Assembly: GCF_009905375.1 (NCBI RefSeq)
Contig: NC_133656.1
Location: forward strand, 241,236,401 to 241,300,400
Reading direction: 5' to 3'
From: Apium graveolens
Taxonomy: Eukaryota; Streptophyta; Magnoliopsida; Apiales; Apiaceae
Length of the DNA stretch: 64,000 nucleotides
Positions 1 to 11,050 of the stretch are shown here, piece after piece. The translations under genes and the position numbers were made by a program. The notes below the pieces were generated by a model. That model saw only the letters and a program-made list of their open reading frames with translations. It made no database searches and was not told the origin of the DNA. Each line of letters opens with the position of its first letter. Positions within the stretch are counted from its first letter, which is position 1.

Positions 1-190
1 GGATCTACGTTCATCGTTCTTGGATCGCTATTAAAGACCTCCATCTTTCCATTAACGTAAAGCTTCTTAAGGTAAACATATTGAACTACGAATTAAATAT
101 TATATTTTCGCATGGATCCTGTGGAGGGTTTCGGTTCTTTTTAAGATTAAATTTATGTTTTCGCTGCGTTTATGTGCTAAAAACCCTTCA
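1..190. mobile_element. 3' end of a solo LTR (copy at window start)
   Basis: This is the right end of the LTR seen complete at 23217-24927. It ends in CCCTTCA and is followed at once by SNX2 coding sequence starting GTAGC, the same junction as at 24927/24928. The left part lies outside the window. It differs from the other copies by single bases, for example near positions 7 and 136. Confidence 0.85.
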
Positions 191-1185
191 GTAGCCACAT
201 TTTTCATGTCTGCAGATCTCACCCTTTGAGAGTTGAACATTGCCTCATCCGCCTCAAACTTCGTTAGCTTGACAAAAGCCAACCCCAGTTGCCCCATCGT
301 CTCCCCAATTTCTTGCTGAGCTTTAATTTCATGTCAATAGCATACTTCCCATTTCATTATACATATTATTAGTACCTAAATCAACTACATGACAGTAATA
401 AATATTACAAATTTACATATAACACCGAGGCAAATATCGATATTTCCTTTATTGTATGGAGCTAGGAAATTGATTAACATACATTTAAGCTCAATCAAGT
501 CTGAGATGTCGCAACTCAAAATGGTCTCGCTAGATCAGCATTATCAGACAAATATCAATACATATTTGAATCGAGAAACATTACTAATTATATAAACCGA
601 CAAACATAGCACTCAAAATTTATAATTTACATCAAAAGAGTTCAATAGACCTGCTGAGAAGCATTACCAATCTGATTCTCGAAATCCTGCAACTTACCCT
701 TCCTCTCCAAAAATTCCTTATCTTCCTCCACAACCGGTGGCTTAACCGCACCCCAATCATTCGTAACCGACTGCTTCAACTCCTTAAAAATCCTCAACAA
801 ATCCCTCCCTCCTTTCGCAGGCAACACTACCTCATTCACATCCAATGCACTCCCTTGCAAACTCTCCCTCCCAAACAACTGCCAAGGCAACTTCACCGCA
901 CCATCCAACATTCTCGACGCCACATCGCCACATCCGTGGTCCTCACCAACGGCAACTTCCCTTTCGACACGTCTTGCTCCTTCTGAGGATCCGAAACCGT
1001 GATTCGCACACACTTCGCTCCGGAATGTGAAGTCGAAGTTGCGAACAAATCATGACCGTTGACTCCACTTCCTCCGTTGCTATCTTCTCCATCGAACGAT
1101 CGAAATATTGCTTCAGCATACGAAGGCGGTTCAAGAAACGTGTTGTACGGATTAGGTTGTTGATTTCTCGATTATTTCTACACAT
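191..1185 (-). pseudogene. SNX2: SNX2-like sorting nexin fragment, copy A1
   Basis: Minus-strand remnant of a plant sorting nexin 2, a PX-BAR protein of the retromer system on endosomes. Exon 651-1185 encodes an N-terminal stretch with EPPSYAEAIF, then RITVSDPQKEQ, the usual start of the PX domain. It then jumps directly to GKLPL and the PX-BAR linker (DGAVKLPWQLFG, AKGGRDLLRIFKEL, NDWGAVKPPVVEEDKEFLE), so the PX domain is missing. An 8-bp direct duplication (919-926 and 927-934) shifts the frame inside this exon. Exon 191-320 encodes the start of the BAR domain (MGQLGLAFVKLTKFEADEA). The donor of the upper exon is GT at 650-649. The rest is cut by the LTR at 190. No start codon is visible: in-frame stops lie just upstream. 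Family assignment is from recalled SNX2 motifs and is strong; function is not expected. Confidence 0.85.
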
Positions 1186-1204
1186 CTCGGATCGAGATGT
1201 GTAG
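1178..1204. repeat. Perfect 12-bp inverted repeat upstream of SNX2 fragment
   Basis: Arms CTACACATCTCG and CGAGATGTGTAG flank a 3-base spacer. It is conserved in all four copies (also 5954-5980, 25915-25941, 51685-51711). It sits just 5' of the readable SNX2 frame on the minus strand. Role unknown. Confidence 0.8.
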
Positions 1205-1689
1205 GAGAATATAATAAGAAGGTGAGCGGAGGAGAGGATGGTGGAGGTGAGAAGGGGTGTGAAGATCTGAGTGAAGAGAGGGGTTGAAAGACGAGGCGGC
1301 CACTGCTAATGATTTATGTTTGTTAGGGTTTTATATAAAAATGATAAATTTTTAGGGCTTGTCTGTTAACGGGCTGGGCCTTGACTTAATTAAGTCTTTA
1401 CAATCATAATTTCTTAATTATTTTGATAAATATCTTGTTGCTTTTCTGTAAATTATTTAAATATTATTTTAATTTTTTAGTATCAGCTCAGATTTAGAGA
1501 GAAAGAGTGATTTTTTGTTAAGGGGGGAAATAGCCGCCCAAATTTTTGGCCTGGGAAAGTGTGCAGATTTGTGTCTCAACATCATTTAATTATTTTTTTA
1601 GTTTTTTATTAAATATTTACAATTTTAAATATTATAAGAAAATTGTATAACTAATGTAAAATATATGTCAAAATAACACGACAATGATA

Positions 1690-2640
1690 AAATTAATCGG
1701 AACAATTATTTGTATAATTGAATTGTCGAACAAAAATTTAAAAAAAAATAGAAATCATTCGGGACAAGAATATACATGGAACCCGTGTTGACCGTAATTT
1801 GACTATTATAAAAACACACGATATAAAATCTATTTTTTTAAAAAAAATTACACAGCTTAAAAATTAGTAGGTAATATCATCCGTACGGTTGGATCGTTGA
1901 ACAAGAATTTTAAAAAAAATAGAATCACCACTCGGGACAAGACTTGGTTATAGGAACTCGTGTTGACCGTAATTTGACTATTATAAAAACACACGCTATA
2001 AAATCTAAATTTTTAAAAAAAATTACACATTTTTAAAATAAGTAGGTAATATCATCCGTACGGTTGGATCGTTGAACAAGAATTTTAAAAAAAATAGAAT
2101 AATCACTCGGGACAATACTAGGTAACAGCAACCCGTGTTGACCGTAATTTGACTATTAAAAAAGCACGTGATATAAAATCTAAATTTTTTTAAAAAAAAT
2201 TAAACATCTCTAAAATTAGAAGGTAACATCATCTGTACGGTTAGATCGTTGAACAAGAATTTTAAGAAAATAGAATCACCACTCGGGACAAGTCTTGGTT
2301 ATAGGAACCCGTGTTGACCGTAATTTGACTATTATAAAAACATACGATATAAAATTTAATTTTTTTAAAAAACATTTAGACATCTCTAAAATTAGTAGGT
2401 CTCATCATCCGTACTGTTGGATCGTTGAACAAAAATTTAAAAAAATTAGAATCACCACCCGGAACAAGACTACGTAATGTGAACCCGTGTGCACCGGGGT
2501 TTGACTATTAAAAAAGCACGTGATATAAAATTTATTTTTTAAAAAAAAATTACACATCTCTAAAACTAGTAGGAAACAAAATTTGTACGGTTGGACCAAT
2601 TAAAAATTATTTAAAAAAAATTATAACATGAATATAACAA
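1690..2640. repeat. ~175-bp tandem repeat array, copy A1
   Basis: About five imperfect units. The landmark GG before 'taatatcat' or its variants falls at about 1699, 1870, 2045, 2222, 2398 and 2572, giving periods of 171-177. Each unit carries a 'gtacggtt(g/a)gatcgttgaac' block and, in most units, CCCGTGTTGACCG, followed by runs of T and A. The array lies inside the CACTA element; equivalents are at about 6466-7416, 26430-27370 and 52200-53140. No coding content. Confidence 0.85.
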
Positions 2641-2704
2641 ATAAATTTTAAGAATAGTACAATAACTAACGCAACACTAAATAACCTACTGCAACACCAG
2701 AAAG

Positions 2705-2975
2705 CAAATACAACGCCTGAAGTGCCACGTCAGCAAGTGGGCCCCACTATGTGCCACGTCAGCATGCCACGTCAGCATTTTGGGCCCCCATGTGGGTCCC
2801 ACTAATCCCATGTCAGCATGCTGCCGTGGCATGCCACTTCAGCGTTACACGTCACCAATGGGCCCCATATGTGGGGTCCCAAAATGCTGACGTGGCATGA
2901 CACGTCAACATGCCACGTTAGCACCCGTGGGTCCCCAGCACGCCACCTCAGATTTATTTTCCACGTCAGCATTTA
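2705..2975. repeat. CACTA right subterminal repeats, copy A1
   Basis: GC-rich island with many copies of TGCCACGTCAGCA and its reverse complement, mixed with GGGCCC and TGTGGGTCCC blocks. Such clustered motifs in both orientations are typical of CACTA subterminal regions, where the transposase binds. The same motif occurs near the left end at 19487-19650. Copies of TGCAACGC fill the space to the terminus at 3182. Confidence 0.8.
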
Positions 2976-3182
2976 TTAAATAAAAAAAAATATCTAATAC
3001 AACGCTATGACCTCTACTGTTACACGCTGCGCAACACTAACAGTTATTAGCAATGGTAGCTTCAATGTAATGCAACGCTTTCACCACTATATTGCAATAA
3101 ACAGAAAATTTTGTAGATAATGCAACGCTTTTTGTGCAACGCTGGATAAAAACCGTTGCCTATGCGCACTTATGGCGTAGTG

Positions 3183-3958
3183 AATGTTCATGACCGATAA
3201 GATGATGATGCCTAAAACTTTTTTACCTATGGGAGGATTAGCTAAGAATGCGATCGCTATCCAACCTGAAGCTTGATAAATAGACCCTACTTTAATAATC
3301 ACTTTGTACTTTACATATTTTGTAACTCTGATCCAAGATATAAATCAATCACCTGGTTCCTAGCGTGCAAAAGACTCAGAAAAGCTCATCTTAGTTAATA
3401 TTATGTACATGCCTTCAGGAGAACATATTGTAAAGGCTAAAATCTAAATTACATGAAAAGAGAAGATGAAAGGAGAAAAAATACGACAAATATAAAAGTA
3501 ATAGGAAGAAATAAAGGGAGAAATCATTGATCCTTGAGATGGATGGCATGAGAGATATGTTCACCTCCACTTGAAACTCAAAAAAGCTCATCGTCCATTA
3601 ATGTTGTAGATCCATGAGAGCACACCATACACAAGAGATAACAATCCAAAAAAATTAAAGATTATGATACGATAATTGGTGGAATAATATCAAAAATTGC
3701 ACATGAACTACAACTTTAAGTCTCTCGTTCATTAATGTTTATAACGGGTTTTTAAAAAGTAAAAAAGGCACTGAAGTGGAATATCGATGACAGATCCTTC
3801 CCCGCTATGCAAGCACTTTAAATACCTGTTAATAAACCAGGTAAAATTGAATTCCTAATTTAGTAGTTGTACAATCACTCTTAGGATTGAGGAAAGGGAG
3901 TGAACATAGTGAGAGGCTGAGTTGCTCTCAGGCAAAAGGAGAGGAAAAGAGTGAAAAT
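3183..3958. other. Right flank of the CACTA site, no gene seen
   Basis: Non-coding flank beginning AATGTTCATGACC. Homologous stretches occur at 7959, 27920, 47468 and 53691. The version at 47468 is the most divergent and lacks the CACTA element. I see no reading frame or RNA gene here. Confidence 0.7.
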
Positions 3959-4483
3959 ATGCAAGATATTTCTTCCAGCTTGGCGAAAGTGAGTGAGTGG
4001 AGTCCCGCCTTAGTAGGTGAAGGTGAGGGTGTGAGGGTGGGAAGCCAAGGGGAGCCCTTGATGTAAGAAAAGAGAGATTATGAGAGAAAAGTAGTTACAG
4101 AAGAATGGGAAGATCCCATTGTTAGTGAGTTAAGGGATGTCAATGAGGCTGAAAAGAAATAGCTATTTCAGCAAGATTATCAAGCTGTCTTAGACTCTGT
4201 TTCTTTTAAAGCTGAGGCATTTACTCACCATGTTCCAGCTTATGAAGTTCTAGCTGAACAGGACAATGTGGCTTCTGAGAGAATTATCAACTTGGTGCAC
4301 ACAACTGCTTCTATGCAAAGGGCCAAGGATGCAATCACTACCATGCCCTTCACAGCTGGTGATGAATTTGACTATCCAGCTGGTGGTTCTGAGGAGTTTG
4401 GGGATGAAGATGATGATGAAGAAGATTTCATGCACACAGGGGGAGAAGCAGGCCATAGCTCAACTACAAACACTCCATCTTAG
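3959..4483 (+). pseudogene. Unrecognised decayed coding remnant, copy A1
   Basis: One reading frame runs about 174 codons from ATG at 3959 to TAG at 4481-4483, broken by in-frame stops at 4064-4066 and 4160-4162. The readable pieces include EWEDPIVSELRDVNEAEKK, QDYQAVLDSVSFKAEAF and a C-terminus with an acidic run GDEDDDEEDF. The low number of stops, the non-random composition and the shared frame suggest former coding sequence. I do not recognise the family; a transposable-element protein is possible. An equivalent is at 8735-9259; copies 2 and 3 have lost it by deletion. Confidence 0.45.
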
Positions 4484-5654
4484 ATGTTTAGCAAAGACTG
4501 TGATGAGCACCATTTCAAATCAACTCTCTTTCACATCATTCAACAAACTCAGACAGCTCTTCAAGCCACTACAAATTCCAACACCAAGAGACTTCTTCAT
4601 TTACTTTATTTTCTTCTATTTTCATTAGTAATTTACTGAAATGTCCCCACTTCCGTTAAAGTTAACGGTTATCTTGGATGGAAAGTCATTAACGGGGTGC
4701 AAATAGAAGAGAAATTAATTTTATGGGGTGCAAGTTGACAGAGAAAATAATGTAGACTGAAATCGCAAAAAGAAAAATAAAAGTGGATTATGAACTGCCA
4801 ATTACTAAAATAAAAAGAATTTATTATTGAATAACACACAAGTCAAAGATTTTTAAAATTGAAATCCAAATTAAATATGTCGATCCATTTATATCAATAT
4901 ATTTGATAAAAAGTAATATTGTAAATTAATGATAAAAAGTAATATTCTAAAATTCTCGATTAGACCCATCAATCCACCATTAATCCTATACAAAGTACTA
5001 CACTAATTGATTTTTGAAATATTTGAATAGAATCCTCACATAATGTGTTGGATTCATCAAATTTTGATTGGAAACTCATGGTTCGAATCTGCGAATTTAT
5101 TAAACATGTTAGTATAGTTCAAAATTTATATCCGTTAAACCTAAATTTTTTACGGTTGTTTCCAAAATTATTGTAACTATTGATAGCTGAAATTAACTGA
5201 AATTTATCTTTTACATAAATTTTAAGGCAAAATAATAGATTCTATTTATGTCATAAAATACAATCAAAATGTCATTGAAATCGCACTTTTATATATTTTG
5301 AAAAATTAACGTAAATATTATCATTAACGACTTTACTTCCATAGGTGATTAAGAACATTATAATTTATTAATTACTTTGTTTGAATAAATAATAATTACT
5401 ACAATTTTTAAATTTTTTCCATATATTAGTATTACTTGGAGATCTTGAATTAGAATTTCTCATTAAAATCTGCAAATTTTTAAAACAACATATCATTTAG
5501 GTTTCAAATTTTAAAAAAACTTCACTTTTTAAATATTTATACAATGTATAAACTTTATAGCCGTTTCTAAAGTTATTAATTGATTGTTAGAAGTTGGTTG
5601 GAATAAATTTGATTTTAACGTTAAATTAACTGCAAAATACTGGAATTTATTTAA
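4484..5654. other. AT-rich non-coding sequence
   Basis: No supported gene, RNA or mobile-element end was seen. The same sequence is at about 9260-10434 in the second tandem unit, and its distal part is at 28529-29045 and 54300-54816. Confidence 0.6.
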
Positions 5655-5769
5655 TATCGAAATATTAATCTAGATATTGCCCTGGATTATCCTTAGATTA
5701 TCTAGATTATCTAGATATTGCCCTGGAGGAGTGTTAGATATTATCCTTAGATTATCTAGATATTGTGCA
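5655..5769. repeat. Filler DNA at the tandem duplication junction
   Basis: A 115-bp stretch absent from the other copies. It is made of short repeats: CCTTAGATTATCTAGA occurs twice and TCTAGATATTGCCCTGG twice. Short templated repeats at a duplication joint are typical of error-prone end joining (inference). Confidence 0.7.
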
Positions 5770-5961
5770 AAACCGTGATTCGCACACACTTCGCTCCGGA
5801 ATGTGAAGTCGAAGTTGCGAACAAATCATGACCGTTGACTCCACTTCCTCCGTTGCTATCTTCTCCATCGAACGATCGAAATATTGCTTCAGCATACGAA
5901 GGCGGTTCAAGAAACGTGTTGTACGGATTAGGTTGTTGATTTCTCGATTATTTCTACACAT
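5770..5961 (-). pseudogene. SNX2: SNX2-like 5' fragment, copy A2
   Basis: Holds only the 5' part of the SNX2 exon (EPPSYAEAIF through the RIT start of the PX region), cut at the tandem junction. Same readable frame and upstream palindrome as copy A1. Cannot encode a domain. Confidence 0.75.
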
Positions 5962-7958
5962 CTCGGATCGAGATGTGTAGGAGAATATAATAAGAAGGTG
6001 AGCGGAGGAGCGGATGGTGGAGGTGAGAAGGGGTGTGAAGATCTGAGTGAAGAAAAGGGTTGAAAGACGAGGCGGCGACTGCTAATGATTTATGTTTGTT
6101 AGGGTTTTATATAAAAATGATAAATTTTTAGGGCTTGTCTGTTAACGGGCTGGGCCTTGACTTAATTAAGTCTTTACAATCATAATTTCTTAATTATTTT
6201 GATAAATATCTTGTTGCTTTTCTGTAAATTATTTAAATATTATTTTAATTTTCGAGTATCAACTCAGATTTAGAGAGAAAGAGTGAATTTTTGTTAAGGG
6301 GGGAAATAGCCGCCCAATTTTTTGGCCTGGGAAAGTGTGCAGATTTGTGTCTCAACATCATTTAATTATTTTTTTAGTTTTTTATTAAATATTTACAATT
6401 TTAAATATTATAAGAAAATTATATAACTAATGTAAAATATATGTCAAAATAACACGACAATGATAAAATTAATCGGAACAATTATTTGTATAATTGAATT
6501 GTCGAACAAGAATTTTAAAAAAAATAGAAATCATTCGGGACAAGATTCTACATGGAACCCGTGTTGACCGTAATTTGACTATTATAAAAACACACGATAT
6601 AAAATCTATTTTTTTTAAAAAAAATTACACAGCTTAAAAATTAGTAGGTAATATCATCCGTACGGTTGAATCGTTGAACAAGAATTTTAAAAAAAATAGA
6701 ATCACCACTCGGGACAAGACTTGGTTATAGGAACTCGTGTTAACCGTAATTTGACTATTATAAAAACACACGCTATAAAATCTAAATTTTTAAAAAAAAT
6801 TACACATTTTTAAAATAAGTAGGTAATATCATCCGTACGGTTGGATCGTTGAACAAGAATTTTAAAAAAATAGAATAATCACTCGGGACAATACTAGGTA
6901 ACAGCAACCCGTGTTGACCGTAATTTGACTATTAAAAAAGCACGTGATATAAAATCTAAATTTTTTAAAAAAAAATTAAACATCTCTAAAATTAGAAGGT
7001 AACATCATCTGTACGGTTGGATCGTTGAACAAGAATTTTAAGAAAATAGAATCACCACTCGGGACAAGTCTTGGTTATAGGAACCCGTGTTGACCGTAAT
7101 TTGACTATTATAAAAACATACGATATAAATTTAATTTTCTTAAAAAACATTTAGACATCTCTAAAATTAGTAGGTCTCATCATCCGTACGGTTGGATCGT
7201 TGAACAAAAATTTTAAAAAATTAGAATCACCACCCGGAACAAGACTACGTAATGTGAACCCGTGTGCACCGGGGTTTGACTATTAAAAAAGCACGTGATA
7301 TAAAATTTATTTTTTTAAAAAAAAATTACACATCTCTAAAACTAGTAGGAAACAAAATTTGTACGGTTGGATCAATTAAAAATTATTTAAAAAAAATTAT
7401 AACATGAATATAACAAATAAATTTTAAGAATAGTACAATAACTAACGCAACACTAAATAACCTACTGCAACACCAGAAAGCAAATACAACGCCTGAAGTG
7501 CCACGTCAGCAAGTGGGCCCCACTATGTGCCACGTCAGCATGCCACGTCAGCATTTTGGGCCCCCATGTGGGTCCCACTAATCCCATGTCAGCATGCTGC
7601 CGTGGCATGCCACTTCAGCGTTACACGTCACCAATGGGCCCCATATGTGGGGTCCCAAAATGCTGACGTGGCATGACACGTCAACATGCCACGTTAGCAC
7701 CCGTGGGTCCCCAGCACGCCACCTCAGATTTATTTTCCACGTCAGCATTTATTAAATAAAAAAAAATATCTAATCCAACGCTATGACCTCTACTATTACA
7801 CGCTGCGCAACACTAACAGTTATTAGCAATGGTAGCTTCAATGTAATGCAACGCTTTCACCACTATATTGCAATAAACAGAAAATTTTTTAGATAATGCA
7901 ACGCTTTTTGTGCAACGCTGGATAAAAACCGTTGCCTATGCGCACTTATGGCGTAGTG
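5770..7958. mobile_element. CACTA right-end fragment, copy A2
   Basis: Truncated copy of the CACTA right part: SNX2 fragment, ~175-bp repeats (about 6466-7416), subterminal GC-rich repeats (about 7496-7745) and the terminus ending TAGTG at 7958, followed by the flank AATGTTCATGACC. There is no left terminus, so it cannot move by itself. Confidence 0.85.
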
Positions 7959-8734
7959 AATGTTCATGACCGATAAGATGATGATGCCTAAAACTTTTTT
8001 ACCTATGGGAGGATTAGCTAAGAATGCGATCGCTATCCAACCTGAAGCTTGATAAATAGACCCTACTTTAATAATCACTTTGTACTTTACATATTTTGTA
8101 ACTCTGATCCAAGATATAAATCAATCACCTGGTTCCTAGCGTGCAAAAGACTCAGAAAAGCTCATCTTAGTTAATATTATGTACATGCCTTCAGGAGAAC
8201 ATATTGTAAAGGCTAAAATCTAAATTACATGAAAAGAGAAGATGAAAGGAGAAAAAATACGACAAATATAAAAGTAATAGGAAGAAATAAAGGGAGAAAT
8301 CATTGATCCTTGAGATGGATGGCATGAGAGATATGTTCACCTCCACTTGAAACTCAAAAAAGCTCATCGTCCATTAATGTTGTAGATCCATGAGAGCACA
8401 CCATACACAAGAGATAACAATCCAAAAAAATTAAAGATTATGATACGATAATTGGTGGAATAATATCAAAAATTGCACATGAACTACAACTTTAAGTCTC
8501 TCGTTCATTAATGTTTATAACGGGTTTTTAAAAAGTAAAAAAGGCACTGAAGTGGAATATCGATGACAGATCCTTCCCCGCTATACAAGCACTTTAAATA
8601 CCTGTTAATAAACCAGGTAAAATTGAATTCCTGATTTAGTAGTTGTACAATCACTCTTAGGATTGAGGAAAGGGAGTGAACATAGTGAGAGGCTGAGTTG
8701 CTCTCAGGCAAAAGGAGAGGAAAAGAGTGAAAAT
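7959..8734. other. CACTA-site right flank, second unit
   Basis: Copy of 3183-3958. The stretch after 'cgatgaca' (8568) up to about 9943 is missing in copies 2 and 3. No gene seen. Confidence 0.65.
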
Positions 8735-9259
8735 ATGCAAGGTATTTCTTCCAGCTTGGCGAAAGTGAGTGAGTGGAGTCCCGCCTTAGTAGGTGAAGGT
8801 GAGGGTGTGAGGGTGGGAAGCCAAGGGGAGCCCTTGATGTAAGAAAAGAGAGATTATGAGAGAAAAGTAGTTACAGAAGAATGGGAAGATCCCATTGTTA
8901 GTGAGTTAAGGGATGTCAATGAGGCTGAAAAGAAATAGCTATTTCAGCAAGATTATCAAGCTGTCTTAGACTCTGTTTCTTTTAAAGCTGAGGCATTTAC
9001 TCACCATGTTCCAGCTTATGAAGTTCTAGCTGAACAGGACAATGTGGCTTCTGAGAGATTTATCAACTTGGTGCACACAACTGCTTCTATGCAAAGGGCC
9101 AAGGATGCAATCACTACCATGCCCTTCACAGCTGGTGATGAATTTGACTATCCAGCTGGTGGTTCTGAGGAGTTTGGGGATGAAGATGATGATGAAGAAG
9201 ATTTCATGCACACAGGGGGAGAAGCAGGCCATAGCTCAACTACAAACACTCCATCTTAG
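8735..9259 (+). pseudogene. Unrecognised decayed coding remnant, copy A2
   Basis: Same frame and same two in-frame stops as 3959-4483, with a few base changes, such as one residue in the VASER(I/F)INL stretch. Family unknown. Its loss from copies 2 and 3 shows it is not needed by the neighbouring gene. Confidence 0.45.
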
Positions 9260-10838
9260 ATGTTTAGCAAAGACTGTGATGAGCACCATTTCAAATCAAC
9301 TCTCTTTCACATCATTCAACAAACTCAGACAGCTCTTCAAGCCACTACAAATTTCAACACCAAGAGACTTCTTCATTTACTTTATTTTCTTCTATTTTCA
9401 TTAGTAATTTACTGAAATGTCCCCACTTCCGTTAAAGTTAACGGTTATCTTGGATGGAAAGTCATTAACGGGGTGCAAATAGAAGAGAAATTAATTTTAT
9501 GGGGTGCAAGTTGACAGAGAAAATAATGTAGACTGAAATCGCAAAAAGAAAAATAAAAGTGGATTATGAACTGCCAATTACTAAAATAAAAAGAATTTAT
9601 TATTGAATAACACACAAGTCAAAGATTTTTAAAATTGAAATCCAAATTAAATATGTCGATCCATTTATATCAATATATTTGATAAAAAGTAATATTGTAA
9701 ATTAATGATAAAAAGTAATATTCTAAAATTCTCGATTAGACCCATCAATCCACCATTAATCCTATACAAAGTACTACACTAATTGATTTTTGAAATATTT
9801 GAATAGAATCCTCACATAATGTGTTGGATTCATCAAATTTTGATTGGAAACTCATGGTTCGAATCTGCGAATTTATTAAACATGTTAGTATAGTTCAAAA
9901 TATATATCCGTTAAACCTAAATTTTTTACGGTTGTTTCCAAAATTATTGTAACTATTGATAGCTGAAATTAACTGGAATAAATTTATCTTTTACATAAAT
10001 TTTAAGGCAAAATAATAGATTCCATTTATGTCATGAAATACAATCAAAATGTCATTGAAATCGCACTTTTATATATTTTGAAAAATTAACGTAAATATTA
10101 TCATTAACGACTTTACTTCCATAGGTGATTAAGAACATTATAATTTATTAATTACTTTGTTTGAATAAATAATAATTACTACAATTTTTAAATTTTTTCC
10201 ATATATTAGTATTACTTGGAGATCTTGAATTAGAAATTCTCATTAAAATCTGCAAATTTTTAAAACAACATATCATTTAGGTTTCAAATTTTAAAAAAAC
10301 TTCATTTTTTAAATATTTATACCATGTATAAACTTTATAGCCGTTTCTAAAGTTATTAATTGATTGTTAGAAGTTGGTTGGAATAAATTTGATTTTAACG
10401 TTAAATTAACTGTAAAATACTGGAGTTTATTTAAGTCACGAATACGATCAAATATCATTACGTATCTTGAAATATATGTCTGTTGAAATTATATTATTAC
10501 CATCATGTACGATTTAACTTATATAAGTTATTTAAAAAATCATATTTTCCAATTATTGTTTATTAATTACCCTGCTGGTACAAACAACAATTGGTATAAA
10601 TTTATACATGTATAAGATTGCTCCTAGATTTTAAAATTTTTGTGCAACCTTATTTATATAGCATAACAATTTTCTTTTCTCAAACTACCCCAAATTATTT
10701 GATGCAAAACATGAAAAATCTTACAAATATTTAATCACAAATTTACAGGTAAAAGGTAAGGATGAGGTATGTAAAGTGTGGGTTTAGGCCCAATAACATG
10801 AACCGCTAACGTCCCCTAGAAATTGTTTTTCCTGTGAC
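9260..10838. other. AT-rich upstream region of CNOT9-like copy 1
   Basis: No supported gene. After 10434, where the tandem duplication ends, the sequence is shared with 29045-29449 and 54816-55220, so it is the conserved upstream region of the CNOT9-like gene. Confidence 0.6.
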
Positions 10839-10844
10839 CACGTG
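10839..10844 (+). promoter_or_regulatory. G-box CACGTG upstream of CNOT9-like copy 1
   Basis: A CACGTG core lies 207 bases before the start codon, conserved at 29450-29455 and 55221-55226. In plants this hexamer is bound by bZIP and bHLH factors; use here is inferred from position only. Confidence 0.45.
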
Positions 10845-11050
10845 TAATAAAACAATTGGTCAGTTTCCAAATAACTGCAAAAAGGATACGTCCAGCACCC
10901 AATCCTAGGTACACAGCAGTGCCCAAAAAAATATTCATTCCTACAGCCTCCAATATATTGCCGCATCTTTAGTTCAGTGTTCTTTTCCTACACAACATAA
11001 CAGCAGCAGCCATCTTGTTCAGTTCATATCTAGGGTTTTTGTCTGAAACA

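Larger units (their letters stand above)
1..3182. mobile_element. Right-hand part of the CACTA transposon, copy A1
   Basis: Same content as the right end of the complete element at 19232-27919: LTR end, SNX2 fragment, ~175-bp tandem repeats, GC-rich subterminal repeats, then a terminus reading CACTACGCCATAAGTGC on the minus strand and ending at 3182. It is followed by AATGTTCATGACC, the right flank of the insertion site. The left part is outside the window, so whether this copy is complete cannot be told. Confidence 0.8.
994..10434. repeat. 4.78-kb head-to-tail tandem duplication
   Basis: Units 994-5654 and 5770-10434 are nearly identical, offset by 4776 bases at the left end and 4780 at the right. 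The first unit starts inside the SNX2 exon (AAACCGTG) and both end at 'tttatttaa'. A 115-bp filler (5655-5769) separates them. The second unit runs on into the promoter of the CNOT9-like copy 1. Confidence 0.9.

Noticed and set aside
4266..4628. A 120-codon open frame in the +1 frame relative to the acidic remnant
   Set aside because: It overlaps the remnant in a different frame, has biased low-complexity content and no family motif; likely a shadow.
5080..5100. GGTTCGAATCTGCG resembles a tRNA B box, suggesting a SINE or tRNA
   Set aside because: No A box at the right distance and no tRNA fold around it; also in the second unit at about 9856 with no 3' tail.
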